Part shown: positions 1-6,980 of the stretch, one piece after another
Layout of the letters: every line of letters starts with the position of its first letter
How positions within the stretch are numbered: position 1 is the stretch's first letter
NCBI GenBank assembly: GCA_001507935.1
Contig: LGET01000027.1
Location: 1-13,116, forward strand
Length of the DNA: 13,116 bases
From: Thermococcales archaeon 44_46
GTDB lineage: Archaea; Methanobacteriota_B; Thermococci; Thermococcales; Thermococcaceae
Reading direction: 5' to 3'
Notes under the pieces: model-generated
The model's database searches: none
Seen by the model: the letters and a program-made list of their open reading frames with translations, nothing else
Told to the model about the DNA's origin: nothing
Program-made: the position numbers and the translations under genes

Positions 1-106
1 TTGTTTCTCCAGTTGGTGTCTGGGTTTGGCCTCCTATGCATCCTGAGGCCACTACTGCAAAAAGCAAGGCAAAAATCAAAAGGCCTCCAACGAGGACTTT
101 CTTCAT
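1..106 (-). CDS. Lipoprotein N-terminus, probable sugar-binding protein of an ABC transporter (partial)
   Basis: Only the first 35 codons are in the window; the gene continues past the left edge. The start is ATG at 104-106, preceded by a strong Shine-Dalgarno AGGAGGG (114-120) with a 7-base spacer. The peptide is a textbook lipoprotein signal: Met-Lys-Lys, a hydrophobic core at residues 4-19, and the lipobox ASGC with the lipidated cysteine at residue 23. It is followed by a Gly/Gln/Thr/Pro-rich stretch (GGQTQTPTGET). Such linkers tether extracellular solute-binding proteins of Thermococcales to the membrane. The gene is divergent from a TrmB-like regulator and a disaccharide phosphorylase, so a binding protein for the same disaccharide is a reasonable inference. 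The binding domain itself is not visible, so any other surface lipoprotein remains possible. Confidence 0.8.
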   Translation of the reverse strand, partial: MKKVLVGGLLIFALLFAVVASGCIGGQTQTPTGET

Positions 107-151
107 TCTTTTTCCCTCCTTCATTAATGTCCAAATAATGGGGTCTGTCAA

Positions 152-184
152 TATTTATACTACAATGATATTATATAAACCTTA
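152..184 (-). promoter_or_regulatory. Promoter region of the lipoprotein gene (two candidate TATA boxes)
   Basis: Read on the minus strand, two TATA-like elements precede the lipoprotein start. TTTATATA (172-179) has the purine-rich BRE-like TAAGG just upstream and would start transcription near 147-150, giving a leader of about 42 bases. TATAAATA (152-159) would start near 130, giving a leader of about 24 bases. The first fits the archaeal BRE/TATA pattern better. Its BRE abuts the TACT/AGTA element at 183-195, so a protein bound there could block TFB/TBP. Start sites are inferred from spacing only. Confidence 0.55.
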
Positions 185-195
185 CTGATGTAGTA
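183..195. promoter_or_regulatory. Candidate TrmB-type operator (TACT-N5-AGTA)
   Basis: TACT (183-186) and AGTA (192-195) form an inverted repeat around a 5-base spacer. It lies between the TATA boxes of two divergent genes, one of which encodes a TrmB-like regulator. The T. litoralis TrmB operator is known for TACT/AGTA half-sites, as I recall with a 3-base spacer, so the match is not exact. Related copies lie nearby: ATACTAC at 157-163 is the inverse of GTAGTAT at 190-196, and TAGTAT recurs at 211-216 on the edge of the regulator's own TATA box. Autoregulation plus control of the lipoprotein gene is inferred. Confidence 0.45.
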
Positions 196-196
196 T

Positions 197-212
197 CCAA
201 TATATTTAAATA
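197..212 (+). promoter_or_regulatory. Promoter of the TrmB-like regulator operon
   Basis: TATTTAAATA at 203-212 is a good archaeal TATA box, preceded by CCAATA as a weak BRE. Transcription would be expected to begin around 232-236, leaving a leader of about 25-30 bases before the ATG at 261. No other promoter is evident before the next two genes, which overlap their upstream neighbours, so this probably drives all three. Confidence 0.6.
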
Positions 213-260
213 GTATTATTGCACAAAAATATTAGGAGCAGTGAGCAGTGGGGTGCCGTA

Positions 261-1337
261 ATGGAAAACTATACTTTTTTAATTGAAAAGCTGCAGGAGC
301 TAGGGCTCACGAAGAGAGAAGCTGAAGTTTATCTCACCCTACTCATAAAAAATGGGGCCACTGTGAAGGAACTTTTGGAATCTCTGGACATTCACCAGCC
401 TCAGCTTTACAATATAATTCAAAGTCTGATTAGAAAAGGGTTCATTAGGGCCTCCTCTGGAAGACCAAGGGTGTATACTGCAAGCGATATAAGTGCTCTC
501 ATAGATGTTCAAAAAATGAAGTTTGATCTTTTAAAGAGCACTCTCCAGGAAGAACTCGCAAAAATAAAGAGCAGACCTGAAGAAGAAGGGCCGTATATCT
601 CAATGGTTAGAAGTTTGGAGGGTGTTTTAGCAAGTATCATAGAAACGATAAATGCTGCCGAAGTAGAGATCCGGGCTGAACTTCCGGCTCCGATCTTTGA
701 AGAGCTTAAGCCCTATCTTCTAGGTGCTCTCCAAAGAAATGTGAACCTGTATCTGCTGGTATACCCAGGTACTGTAAGCTTCGAGGAATTTGAAAGATTT
801 AAAGATCAAGTGAAAATAAAAACCTCTGAATTGGGCAACTTCTTACTTGTTATCTCAGATTTGTCCAGGGCAGTATATGCTAAAAGAAGATTTTTCAGTA
901 TCCATAAGCTTCCGGTCTCGAATACGGAGGTTTATGGCTATGTAATTCATGAAAAAGATTTGCTTCTTAGATTACTAAACATTCACAACAATCTATGGAT
1001 AAAAGCTAAGGAGGTACTATGCTGGATTCCAAGGCCGGAATTGTATCCAAAAATCTTTATTGAATTCTCTATGGCCCTTAATGAACTTGAGACTCTCTTA
1101 AGACTTGGGTATACCCCAATAGTTACAGTTGAAGGGCGCGATGTAAAAAATGGTTTTCCCCTTAAAATTAGAGGTAGAGTTCGTTCTGTAAACCGCTTTG
1201 GAATTGTGAGCAACTTTGTTCTTGAATACGAAAAAGGAACGCTGACCATTGGAGGCTTTGATGCAGAGGTTGAGGATGTTGAGGCCCAAAGCGTTACAAT
1301 AGACAAGATAGAACGTCAAACGGGTGGTAAAGGATGA
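261..1337 (+). CDS. TrmB-family sugar-responsive transcriptional regulator
   Basis: A predicted 358-residue DNA-binding regulator. Residues about 5-75 form the TrmB-type winged helix (LQELGLTKREAEVYLTLL, then the recognition-helix region around QPQLYNIIQSLIRKG). A helical linker or coiled coil follows at about 80-105, then a large C-terminal domain that in TrmB proteins binds sugar effectors. Length is close to T. litoralis TrmB (about 340 residues). ATG 261 is preferred because GGTG at 252-255 sits 5 bases upstream; the frame opens earlier at a TTG (219), but that start has no useful ribosome site and falls near or upstream of the predicted transcript start. It overlaps the downstream mutase by 4 bases (ATGA), so it is co-transcribed with a phosphorolysis pathway and faces a lipoprotein gene. 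It probably controls this module in response to its disaccharide or glucose; the effector cannot be read from sequence. Confidence 0.85.
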   Translation: MENYTFLIEKLQELGLTKREAEVYLTLLIKNGATVKELLESLDIHQPQLYNIIQSLIRKGFIRASSGRPRVYTASDISALIDVQKMKFDLLKSTLQEELAKIKSRPEEEGPYISMVRSLEGVLASIIETINAAEVEIRAELPAPIFEELKPYLLGALQRNVNLYLLVYPGTVSFEEFERFKDQVKIKTSELGNFLLVISDLSRAVYAKRRFFSIHKLPVSNTEVYGYVIHEKDLLLRLLNIHNNLWIKAKEVLCWIPRPELYPKIFIEFSMALNELETLLRLGYTPIVTVEGRDVKNGFPLKIRGRVRSVNRFGIVSNFVLEYEKGTLTIGGFDAEVEDVEAQSVTIDKIERQTGGKG

Positions 1338-2032
1338 TTGCACTGATATGGGACTTTGATGGGGTGTTAGTCTTTACCCCTCATGAAGAAGCGTGGAGGA
1401 GAGCAGCTAGAGCATATGGTACTGATATAGACCATGATTTCTATGTAAACCATGTCTCGGGCAAGCCCAGATATGAAGGGGCTCATAACATACTGGAACT
1501 TACAGGGATTTATGAAAAGTATGGTGCAGATACGGAAGAAAAAAGGAAAAAGCTCCTTCATGAGTTTGCAGAGTTCAAAAATAAAATAGTCAATGATATG
1601 TTCGACAGAGGAGAATATGAAGTTAACTGGAACGCAATACAATTTTTGATAGAAGCAAAAAAAGCTGGCATTAAGAATGCTTTAGCTTCAGCATCTAAAA
1701 ATGCAACAAAGCTGGCAAAGAAAGTTAAGGTTGGTGAAATGACACTTGCTGACTTGTTTGATGTAAACGTCAGTGGGAAAGCCCCAAGTAAAAAAGATGT
1801 GTTTAAATTAGCTATGGAAGAGCTAAAGAGGAACTTCCCAGATATAAGATTTTTCTTTGTTGTTGAAGATGCCCCCGCTGGAGTTCGTGCTGGAAAGGAG
1901 CTTGGTGCCTTCACTTTGGGTTATGAAAGGGAAGCGGAACTTGATGCTGACGTGACATTTGAGGATTTTGCAGAACTGAACATTGATACTCTTCACAAAG
2001 TGATAGAAAGGGGGGAGGAATATGAAGTTTAA
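1334..2032 (+). CDS. Beta-phosphoglucomutase-type HAD hydrolase
   Basis: A 232-residue haloacid dehalogenase superfamily protein. Motif I is DFDG with the nucleophile Asp7 and the general acid/base Asp9. A helical cap spans about 15-95. Motif II is the Ser119/Ser121 region (ALASASKN), the motif III lysine is Lys149 (SGKAPSKKDVF), and motif IV is Glu178-Asp179 (VVEDAPAGVRAG). This pattern matches the beta-phosphoglucomutase branch, which converts beta-D-glucose 1-phosphate to glucose 6-phosphate. The job is strongly supported by the next gene, an inverting GH65 phosphorylase whose product is beta-glucose 1-phosphate. Its ATG overlaps the regulator stop by 4 bases, with GGGTGG (1322-1327) as ribosome site. 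A generic sugar phosphatase is the alternative. A characterised Pyrococcus pairing of these two enzymes (strain ST04, kojibiose pathway) is known to me from memory. Confidence 0.83.
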   Translation: MIALIWDFDGVLVFTPHEEAWRRAARAYGTDIDHDFYVNHVSGKPRYEGAHNILELTGIYEKYGADTEEKRKKLLHEFAEFKNKIVNDMFDRGEYEVNWNAIQFLIEAKKAGIKNALASASKNATKLAKKVKVGEMTLADLFDVNVSGKAPSKKDVFKLAMEELKRNFPDIRFFFVVEDAPAGVRAGKELGAFTLGYEREAELDADVTFEDFAELNIDTLHKVIERGEEYEV

Positions 2033-4265
2033 CTTCCAGTTTAAAGAGTACTCTCCGAAGACTGAAGAAGTCTATGGAACAATACTAACCCTTGGAAATG
2101 GCCATATCGGAATACGAGGTGAAATCGAACTCGAGCCCACAGTGTATGGCACAACTGTTGCGGGAATTTATGACTATGCCCCTTACTTTTATAGGGAGAT
2201 TGTGAATGCCCCTCGAGTAATTGGACTGGGAATGATGTTCAATGGAGAGCCCCTTAACCTGAGCACACACAAACTTTTGAAATATGAGAGAGAGCTCGAT
2301 ATTGAGGATGGAACTTTAAAAACCTGGATTGAACTGGAGACTAACAAGGGAGCGAGGGTAAGCTATGAGAGTCTTAGAATTGTTCATGGTAAGAGAAAAA
2401 ACGTAGTTGTGCTTAAGTTCAAGTTCAAGGCAGATAAAAAAGGCCTATTAACCCTGATCAACCCGATTGATGTTGATGTTGCAAATCCCTCCTATCGCCC
2501 TGAGATACTGGTTAAGCACTGTTATGCTGAGGAACTCGATTTTGGGGAAGATTTCATATATGCAGGAGTTAAGACCATAGATGGGAAGTATACTCTTGGA
2601 ATAGCGAGCTCCCTTATAACAGACAAAGAAGCTAACAGGAGTGTAGTTAAGAGCGTTAAAGGCATAGCAGAGGTTCTCAGTATAGAGGTTGAAGCCGATA
2701 GAGTTTATGAATTTGTTAAATACATAGTAATCTCCTCGGAAAGAGATAGCGCTCTAAAGGATGAAACTTTGAAAGAGCTTGGAGAAGTCAAAGAGCTTGG
2801 TTTTGAAAAGCTTTTTGCTGAACACAGAGAATATTGGAGCGAGATATGGAAAAAGGCAAAAGTTGAGATTGAAGGCGATGAGGAGGCTGAAAAAGGCCTT
2901 AATTTCAGTCTTTTTCATTTAATTCAGTCTTTACCGAGGGACAACAACATTTCCCTAACGGCTAGGGGAATACATGGCTTTGGATATAGAGGGCACGTGT
3001 TTTGGGACACGGAAATTTATGCACTTCCATTCTTCATAGCTGTTTTTCCCGAAGATGCCAAAAGGATGCTTATGTATAGATATAGAAACCTGGAAGCTGC
3101 TAAGGAGAATGCAAAGCTGAATGGATATAAAGGGGCCCAGTTTCCATGGGAATCGGCTGATGATGGGTATGAAGCGACACCTCCTCTGGTCCCCCTTGAT
3201 ATGGCGGGAAGGGAAGTTGTTCGTATTTACACCGGAGAGGAAGAACACCATATAACGGCTGACATAGCGTACACGGTGGATCTTTATTACAAATTTACCA
3301 ATGACGAGGATTTTATGGCAAAATACGGGCTTGAAATTATATTTGAAACGGCTCGCTTCTGGGCAAGCAGGGTAGAATTTGACGAGAAGAAAGGCTATGT
3401 GATAAAGAAGGTCATAGGGCCGGATGAGTATCATGAACACGTGGACAACAGCTTTTTTACTAATCTAATGGCAAAACACAATCTCCTTTTAGGGGTTGCC
3501 TATTATAAAAAAGCTCTGAATAAAGGGGGATACTGGAAGAAAACTGTGGACAGAGTAAAGGTTACAGAAGAAGAGGTGCTAAAGTGGAGGGAAATAGCCG
3601 AGAAAATGTACCTTCCACCGCAGGTAGATGGGGTTTTTGAGGAATTTGATGGATACTTTGCCTTACAGGATTACACGGTTGATCCCCATGGCATCGGAGA
3701 AGCAAGACTTCCTGAAGAAATCAGGAAGAAAATAGGGAAAACAAGATTAATAAAGCAGGCAGATGTTATAGCTGCTCAATACTTGTTAAAAGACCAGTTT
3801 GATATTGATACAATCAAAAGGAACTTCGACTACTACATTGTCCGTACAACTCATGCGTCTTCCCTTTCAATGCCCGCTTACTCGATAGTTGCTTCTTGGC
3901 TAGGATATGGGGATCTAGCATATGAGTATTTTATGAAATGCGCATATATAGACCTTAAAAATCTATATGGGAATACACACGATGGTTTTCATCTCGCAAC
4001 GGCTGGTGGAGTATGGCAAACACTGTTTAGAGGTTTCTGTGGCATTGACATAACTGAGGATGGCATAAGCATTAACCCGCATCTTCCTTCAAAATGGAAA
4101 GCAGTGAAGTTTGGGTTTTCATTCAGAGGGAGGTGGCTTGAGATTAGAGTTACTCCAAAAGAAGTCATTGTGAAGAGTGACGAGGGCAAGGAGGTCATTA
4201 AGCTTAGCATAGCTGGCAGAGAAGTTCCTCTAAGACCCAATGAGAAAATTGTCGTTCCTCTTTAG
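2022..4265 (+). CDS. GH65 disaccharide phosphorylase (kojibiose/trehalose/maltose phosphorylase family)
   Basis: A 747-residue, full-length glycoside hydrolase family 65 protein. It has an N-terminal beta-sandwich (about 1-250), a helical linker, an (alpha/alpha)6 barrel (about 290-680) and a small C-terminal beta domain. Visible landmarks are GYRGHVFWDTE (321-331), the catalytic segment GPDEYHEHVDN with the presumed general acid Glu469, KQADV in the barrel, and the phosphate-site region THDGFHLATAGGVWQ (652-666). Family members cleave alpha-glucobioses with phosphate, inverting to beta-glucose 1-phosphate plus glucose. The start overlaps the mutase by 11 bases and has a strong GGGGGAGG site (2011-2018). 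No signal peptide is seen, so the enzyme is cytoplasmic and needs an importer, which the divergent lipoprotein gene could supply. Substrate is not decidable by eye; kojibiose is favoured slightly by a remembered Pyrococcus ST04 precedent, with trehalose, maltose and nigerose as alternatives. Confidence 0.9.
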   Translation: MKFNFQFKEYSPKTEEVYGTILTLGNGHIGIRGEIELEPTVYGTTVAGIYDYAPYFYREIVNAPRVIGLGMMFNGEPLNLSTHKLLKYERELDIEDGTLKTWIELETNKGARVSYESLRIVHGKRKNVVVLKFKFKADKKGLLTLINPIDVDVANPSYRPEILVKHCYAEELDFGEDFIYAGVKTIDGKYTLGIASSLITDKEANRSVVKSVKGIAEVLSIEVEADRVYEFVKYIVISSERDSALKDETLKELGEVKELGFEKLFAEHREYWSEIWKKAKVEIEGDEEAEKGLNFSLFHLIQSLPRDNNISLTARGIHGFGYRGHVFWDTEIYALPFFIAVFPEDAKRMLMYRYRNLEAAKENAKLNGYKGAQFPWESADDGYEATPPLVPLDMAGREVVRIYTGEEEHHITADIAYTVDLYYKFTNDEDFMAKYGLEIIFETARFWASRVEFDEKKGYVIKKVIGPDEYHEHVDNSFFTNLMAKHNLLLGVAYYKKALNKGGYWKKTVDRVKVTEEEVLKWREIAEKMYLPPQVDGVFEEFDGYFALQDYTVDPHGIGEARLPEEIRKKIGKTRLIKQADVIAAQYLLKDQFDIDTIKRNFDYYIVRTTHASSLSMPAYSIVASWLGYGDLAYEYFMKCAYIDLKNLYGNTHDGFHLATAGGVWQTLFRGFCGIDITEDGISINPHLPSKWKAVKFGFSFRGRWLEIRVTPKEVIVKSDEGKEVIKLSIAGREVPLRPNEKIVVPL

Positions 4266-4276
4266 CTTTTAATCTT

Positions 4277-4317
4277 GCAAAACTTTTTAACCCCTATTCT
4301 AAACCCTCTCCGGGTGA
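4277..4317 (+). promoter_or_regulatory. Promoter and ribosome site of the agmatinase gene
   Basis: The 55-58-base gap after the phosphorylase stop contains GCAAAA followed by CTTTTTAA (4283-4290), a BRE/TATA-like pair. This would place the transcript start near 4312 and give a very short leader. GGTGA at 4313-4317 is the ribosome site. The T-runs here (4268-4270, 4284-4288) may also serve as a weak terminator for the upstream operon, but no hairpin is seen. Confidence 0.45.
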
Positions 4318-4323
4318 AGGATG

Positions 4324-5181
4324 ATGGAACTCCTCTATACCTATGAGACGCTAAAGCTTGAGTTTCCAATGAGCGATGTTGAGGAGGCTGACTTTGTAAT
4401 CCTCGGCATCCCATTCGACGGAACGACCTCTTACAAACCCGGAACAAGGTTCGGGCCTACGTTAATAAGACAGGCCACGCTCAATCTTGAGAGCTACATT
4501 CTGGACTACGACATTGATATTGCAGAGGTAAAGATAGCTGACGTTGGTGATTTAGCAATCGTCGCTGGTAACCCTCTTGAAACCATAAAAAGAGGCATTG
4601 AAACTATAGAAGAAATAAAGAAAGCTAATCCCAAGGTCGTGCCCATAATCTTGGGCGGTGAGCACTCAATGACTTTCGCTCCAGTGAAGGCATTAAAACC
4701 GAAAAGCTACGTGGTTTTTGATGCCCACCTCGATTTAAGGGAGAGCTATGAAGACAATCCATGGAACCATGCATGCGTCGCCAGAAGGATTTCAGAACTT
4801 GGGATAAAAGTTGCCGAGTTTGGAATAAGGAGCGGCACAAAAGAGGAAGTGGAGTATGCCAGAGAGGTTGACATACCTTGGGTTCATGCAAGGAACTACA
4901 CCGTTGAAAGGTTCAAAGAGATTGTAAAAGACCTTCCAGAGCCGGTATATGTTTCAGTAGACATAGATGTCTTTGATCTTTCAATGGTTCCTTCAACTGG
5001 GACTCCCGAAGCTGGCGGATTGAGGTTCTGGGAAGTCGTAGAGGCACTGGAATGGTTGATGAAGAACAAAGAGGTCATTGGTTTTGATATAATGGAAGTT
5101 GCAGGAATGGAGCTTGGGGATGTTACAGCTTTAACCGCCGCAAAGCTTCTCTTTTACATGATTGGAATGCTTTCAAAATGA
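4324..5181 (+). CDS. speB: Agmatinase-family ureohydrolase (polyamine biosynthesis)
   Basis: A 285-residue, full-length ureohydrolase of the arginase/agmatinase fold. All manganese ligands are visible, counting from the chosen start: His114 in GGEHS, Asp133/His135/Asp137 in DAHLD, and Asp213/Asp215 in SVDIDVFD, followed by the substrate-loop motif TGTPEAGG with Glu229. Family members release urea from agmatine to give putrescine. In T. kodakarensis the homologue was reported to act on N1-aminopropylagmatine to give spermidine, so that substrate is a real alternative in this order. Two ATGs stand in tandem; the second (4324) is chosen because it lies 6 bases after GGTGA, against 3 for the first (4321). 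The gene has its own promoter and converges on the ClC gene. Confidence 0.9.
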   Translation: MELLYTYETLKLEFPMSDVEEADFVILGIPFDGTTSYKPGTRFGPTLIRQATLNLESYILDYDIDIAEVKIADVGDLAIVAGNPLETIKRGIETIEEIKKANPKVVPIILGGEHSMTFAPVKALKPKSYVVFDAHLDLRESYEDNPWNHACVARRISELGIKVAEFGIRSGTKEEVEYAREVDIPWVHARNYTVERFKEIVKDLPEPVYVSVDIDVFDLSMVPSTGTPEAGGLRFWEVVEALEWLMKNKEVIGFDIMEVAGMELGDVTALTAAKLLFYMIGMLSK

Positions 5182-5234
5182 TTATTCCTCTATATACATT
5201 TCTTTTAATGCCCGATAGTATGCTTTGTAGATGT
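5182..5234 (-). other. Out-of-frame remnant of the ClC C-terminus (apparent 1-base frameshift)
   Basis: The ClC frame ends with the odd tail TSTKHTIGH right after the conserved CBS sequence LIGVVTKR. If one G is added to the GG at 5235-5236, the same DNA reads KR-DIYKAYYRALK-EMYIEE and then TAA at 5182-5184. A DIxxAYYR-type ending is what second CBS domains of ClC and related proteins normally have. The restored stop would directly abut the agmatinase stop (5179-5181). This is therefore either a recent mutation removing the last helix of the CBS pair, or a base-calling error next to a short G run. Confidence 0.8.
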
Positions 5235-6899
5235 CCTCTTTGTTACAACACCAATAAGCCTTTTGTTTTCGGGGCTTTCAATAATCGGAAGGAGGTTTTG
5301 GTCATGCTTCATAAGTTTTTCAAATGCATCCTGGGCTGTTTCGTTCAAATATCCGACGCCATACTCTTTGCGCAAAAACCTCTCTATCGGTAGTGCTTTT
5401 ATTCTATGAGAAAGGTTCAGGAAGTCCTTTATTCCCACTATCCCCAGTACGTTCATCTGTTCATCAACAACTGGAAAGCAATCGTGGCCGGTCTCTGCAA
5501 CGAGCTCTTCAACATATTTTAGTGTATTCCACTTGTAAACAAAGACCGGGTTTGTGGTCATGATTTCACCAACGGGGATAGTCTCTAAAACAATGGGATG
5601 ACCGGTTTTTACGTGAAGTCCTCTCCGCTCGAGCTTGAGAGTATATACTGAGGAGCCCTTGAGAATAAACCTGGCTGTTAAAAAGCTCGTTGTTGCGGAG
5701 GTTATAACTCCGGGAAGGAGGGCATATCCTCTGGTGAGCTCTGCTACCATAAGTATCTGGTTTATTGGGGCCTGAGTTATTCCGCTAAAGAACGCCGCCA
5801 TACCTGCCAGGGCATAAACGGCGGGGTTGATTTCAATAGCGGGGAAGAAAAGCTTTAGAACCGTTCCATATGCCGCTCCGAGGAGGGCACCGATATAAAG
5901 GCTGGGAGCGAAGATGCCACCGCTGTGGCCGGAGGATATTGTCAAAGACGTTGCCATCATTTTTCCGATTCCTAGAAGAATAAGGGTAGTAAGGGGAAGC
6001 AGTCCTGCGATGGCAAGCTCCATCGCTTCATAACCAACTCCAAGTATCCCATATCTGGGAAAGAACATCCCGATAAAGCCAACACTTAGTCCCCCAACAA
6101 AAAGCTTTGTCCACAGCGGTGTTTTAATAGCTTCAAACCTATCTATCAGCCAGAACAGAAACTTTACCCAATAAGCCGCTAGAACGCCAAACAGTAATCC
6201 CATAAGGAACAGGAAGAGAAGTTCGCTGTGATTATGGGCGATCTGGAGGGGGATATTGACCTCAAAAGCATCTCCCAAGAACAGCAATGTCACGGTATTG
6301 GCCACGACAGCGGATAAGAATATCGGGATGAGGTTTATTGAAAATATCCCCATGTAAACGACTTCAAGGGCGAACATCGCTCCGGCAAAGGGAGTATTAA
6401 ACGTCCCCGCTATCCCTGCAGCCAAGCCACAGGTCGTTAAGAGTTTTTTCAGTTCTGGAGAGAGTTTAAAAGTCTGTGCTAAGGCTGAGGCTAGTGAGGC
6501 TCCAATGAAACCTATGGGGCCTTCTCTCCCAACACTTCCCCCACTTCCAATGGTGATTGAAGTTGCTACTACCTTTAAAACCGCCAGCTTGCCCTTTATT
6601 TCTCCTCTCTTAAATATTACTGCCTCTATGACTTCAGGTATGCCGTTCCCCTTTAGTTCGGGATGACTTTTAATTAGTGGTGCAACTATGAGGCCCCCTA
6701 TTGCTGGAAGCAAAATGTATCCAAGATTATACCCATGATAATAGATAGAGATGTGCGGAAGTAGAATATCAAAAAACAGCAACCTCGTAAAAGATATCAT
6801 CTCTCTAAAGACAACTGCCCCTAACCCACCAACTATCCCGGTGAGTATGGAGAGGAAAAGAATTGTTGCCCACTTCTTTACATAATTCTCGTTTCTCAT
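5205..6899 (-). CDS. ClC-family chloride channel/transporter with C-terminal CBS pair (3' end frameshifted)
   Basis: A 564-residue membrane protein moving chloride across the cytoplasmic membrane. The ClC core covers about 1-425. Selectivity motifs are GNGIP (84-88), GSGGSVGREGP (118-128) with gating Glu126, GGIFAPSL (327-334), and Tyr419 in helix R. Two cytoplasmic CBS repeats follow (about 440-500 and 505-560), which in ClC proteins bind nucleotides. Against E. coli ClC-ec1, the position of Ser107 is Asn85 and the internal proton glutamate Glu203 is Val180, while Glu202 is kept as Glu179. Val at that site is typical of ClC-0/ClC-1-type channels, so channel-like behaviour is possible but not proven. 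The reading frame ends abnormally at residue 554 onward because of an apparent 1-base deletion near 5235. No Shine-Dalgarno precedes ATG 6899; the TATA spacing suggests a leaderless mRNA. Confidence 0.9.
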   Translation of the reverse strand: MRNENYVKKWATILFLSILTGIVGGLGAVVFREMISFTRLLFFDILLPHISIYYHGYNLGYILLPAIGGLIVAPLIKSHPELKGNGIPEVIEAVIFKRGEIKGKLAVLKVVATSITIGSGGSVGREGPIGFIGASLASALAQTFKLSPELKKLLTTCGLAAGIAGTFNTPFAGAMFALEVVYMGIFSINLIPIFLSAVVANTVTLLFLGDAFEVNIPLQIAHNHSELLFLFLMGLLFGVLAAYWVKFLFWLIDRFEAIKTPLWTKLFVGGLSVGFIGMFFPRYGILGVGYEAMELAIAGLLPLTTLILLGIGKMMATSLTISSGHSGGIFAPSLYIGALLGAAYGTVLKLFFPAIEINPAVYALAGMAAFFSGITQAPINQILMVAELTRGYALLPGVITSATTSFLTARFILKGSSVYTLKLERRGLHVKTGHPIVLETIPVGEIMTTNPVFVYKWNTLKYVEELVAETGHDCFPVVDEQMNVLGIVGIKDFLNLSHRIKALPIERFLRKEYGVGYLNETAQDAFEKLMKHDQNLLPIIESPENKRLIGVVTKRTSTKHTIGH

Positions 6900-6921
6900 C
6901 GGCGCAGAGTAGCTTCGGGGA

Positions 6922-6929
6922 TATTTAAA
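6922..6929 (-). promoter_or_regulatory. TATA box of the ClC gene, suggesting a leaderless transcript
   Basis: On the minus strand CTTTAATC followed by TTTAAATA (6922-6929) is a good TATA element. The start site expected about 22-27 bases downstream falls at roughly 6899-6903, on top of the ATG (6897-6899). The sequence between TATA and ATG (CCCCGAAGCTACTCTGCGCCG) contains no GGAGG or GGTG motif, which agrees with leaderless initiation. Confidence 0.55.
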
Positions 6930-6960
6930 GATTAAAGAAACCAGAGGTTGGCATATTAAG

Positions 6961-6980
6961 GTTTAAAAAGTTGATAAAAA
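6961..6980 (-). terminator. T-rich terminator after the mannosylglycerate operon
   Basis: Directly after the phosphomannomutase stop, the minus strand carries TTTTTATCAACTTTTTAAAC, two T5 runs separated by six bases. Archaeal RNA polymerase terminates at such U-tracts without a hairpin. The position separates the operon from the ClC promoter just downstream. Confidence 0.6.

Noticed and set aside
219..260. Upstream TTG start extending the TrmB-like regulator by 14 residues
   Set aside because: No ribosome site precedes it and it lies near or upstream of the predicted transcript start; ATG 261 has GGTG at the right distance and gives the normal TrmB N-terminus.
2955..3440. A 161-codon open frame antisense to the GH65 gene
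   Set aside because: It lies wholly inside a well-supported gene, has no ribosome site or recognisable domain, and its composition is that of a shadow frame.
5178..5393. A 71-codon plus-strand frame after agmatinase
   Set aside because: It is antisense to the CBS region of the ClC gene, including its shifted tail, and shows no protein features of its own.
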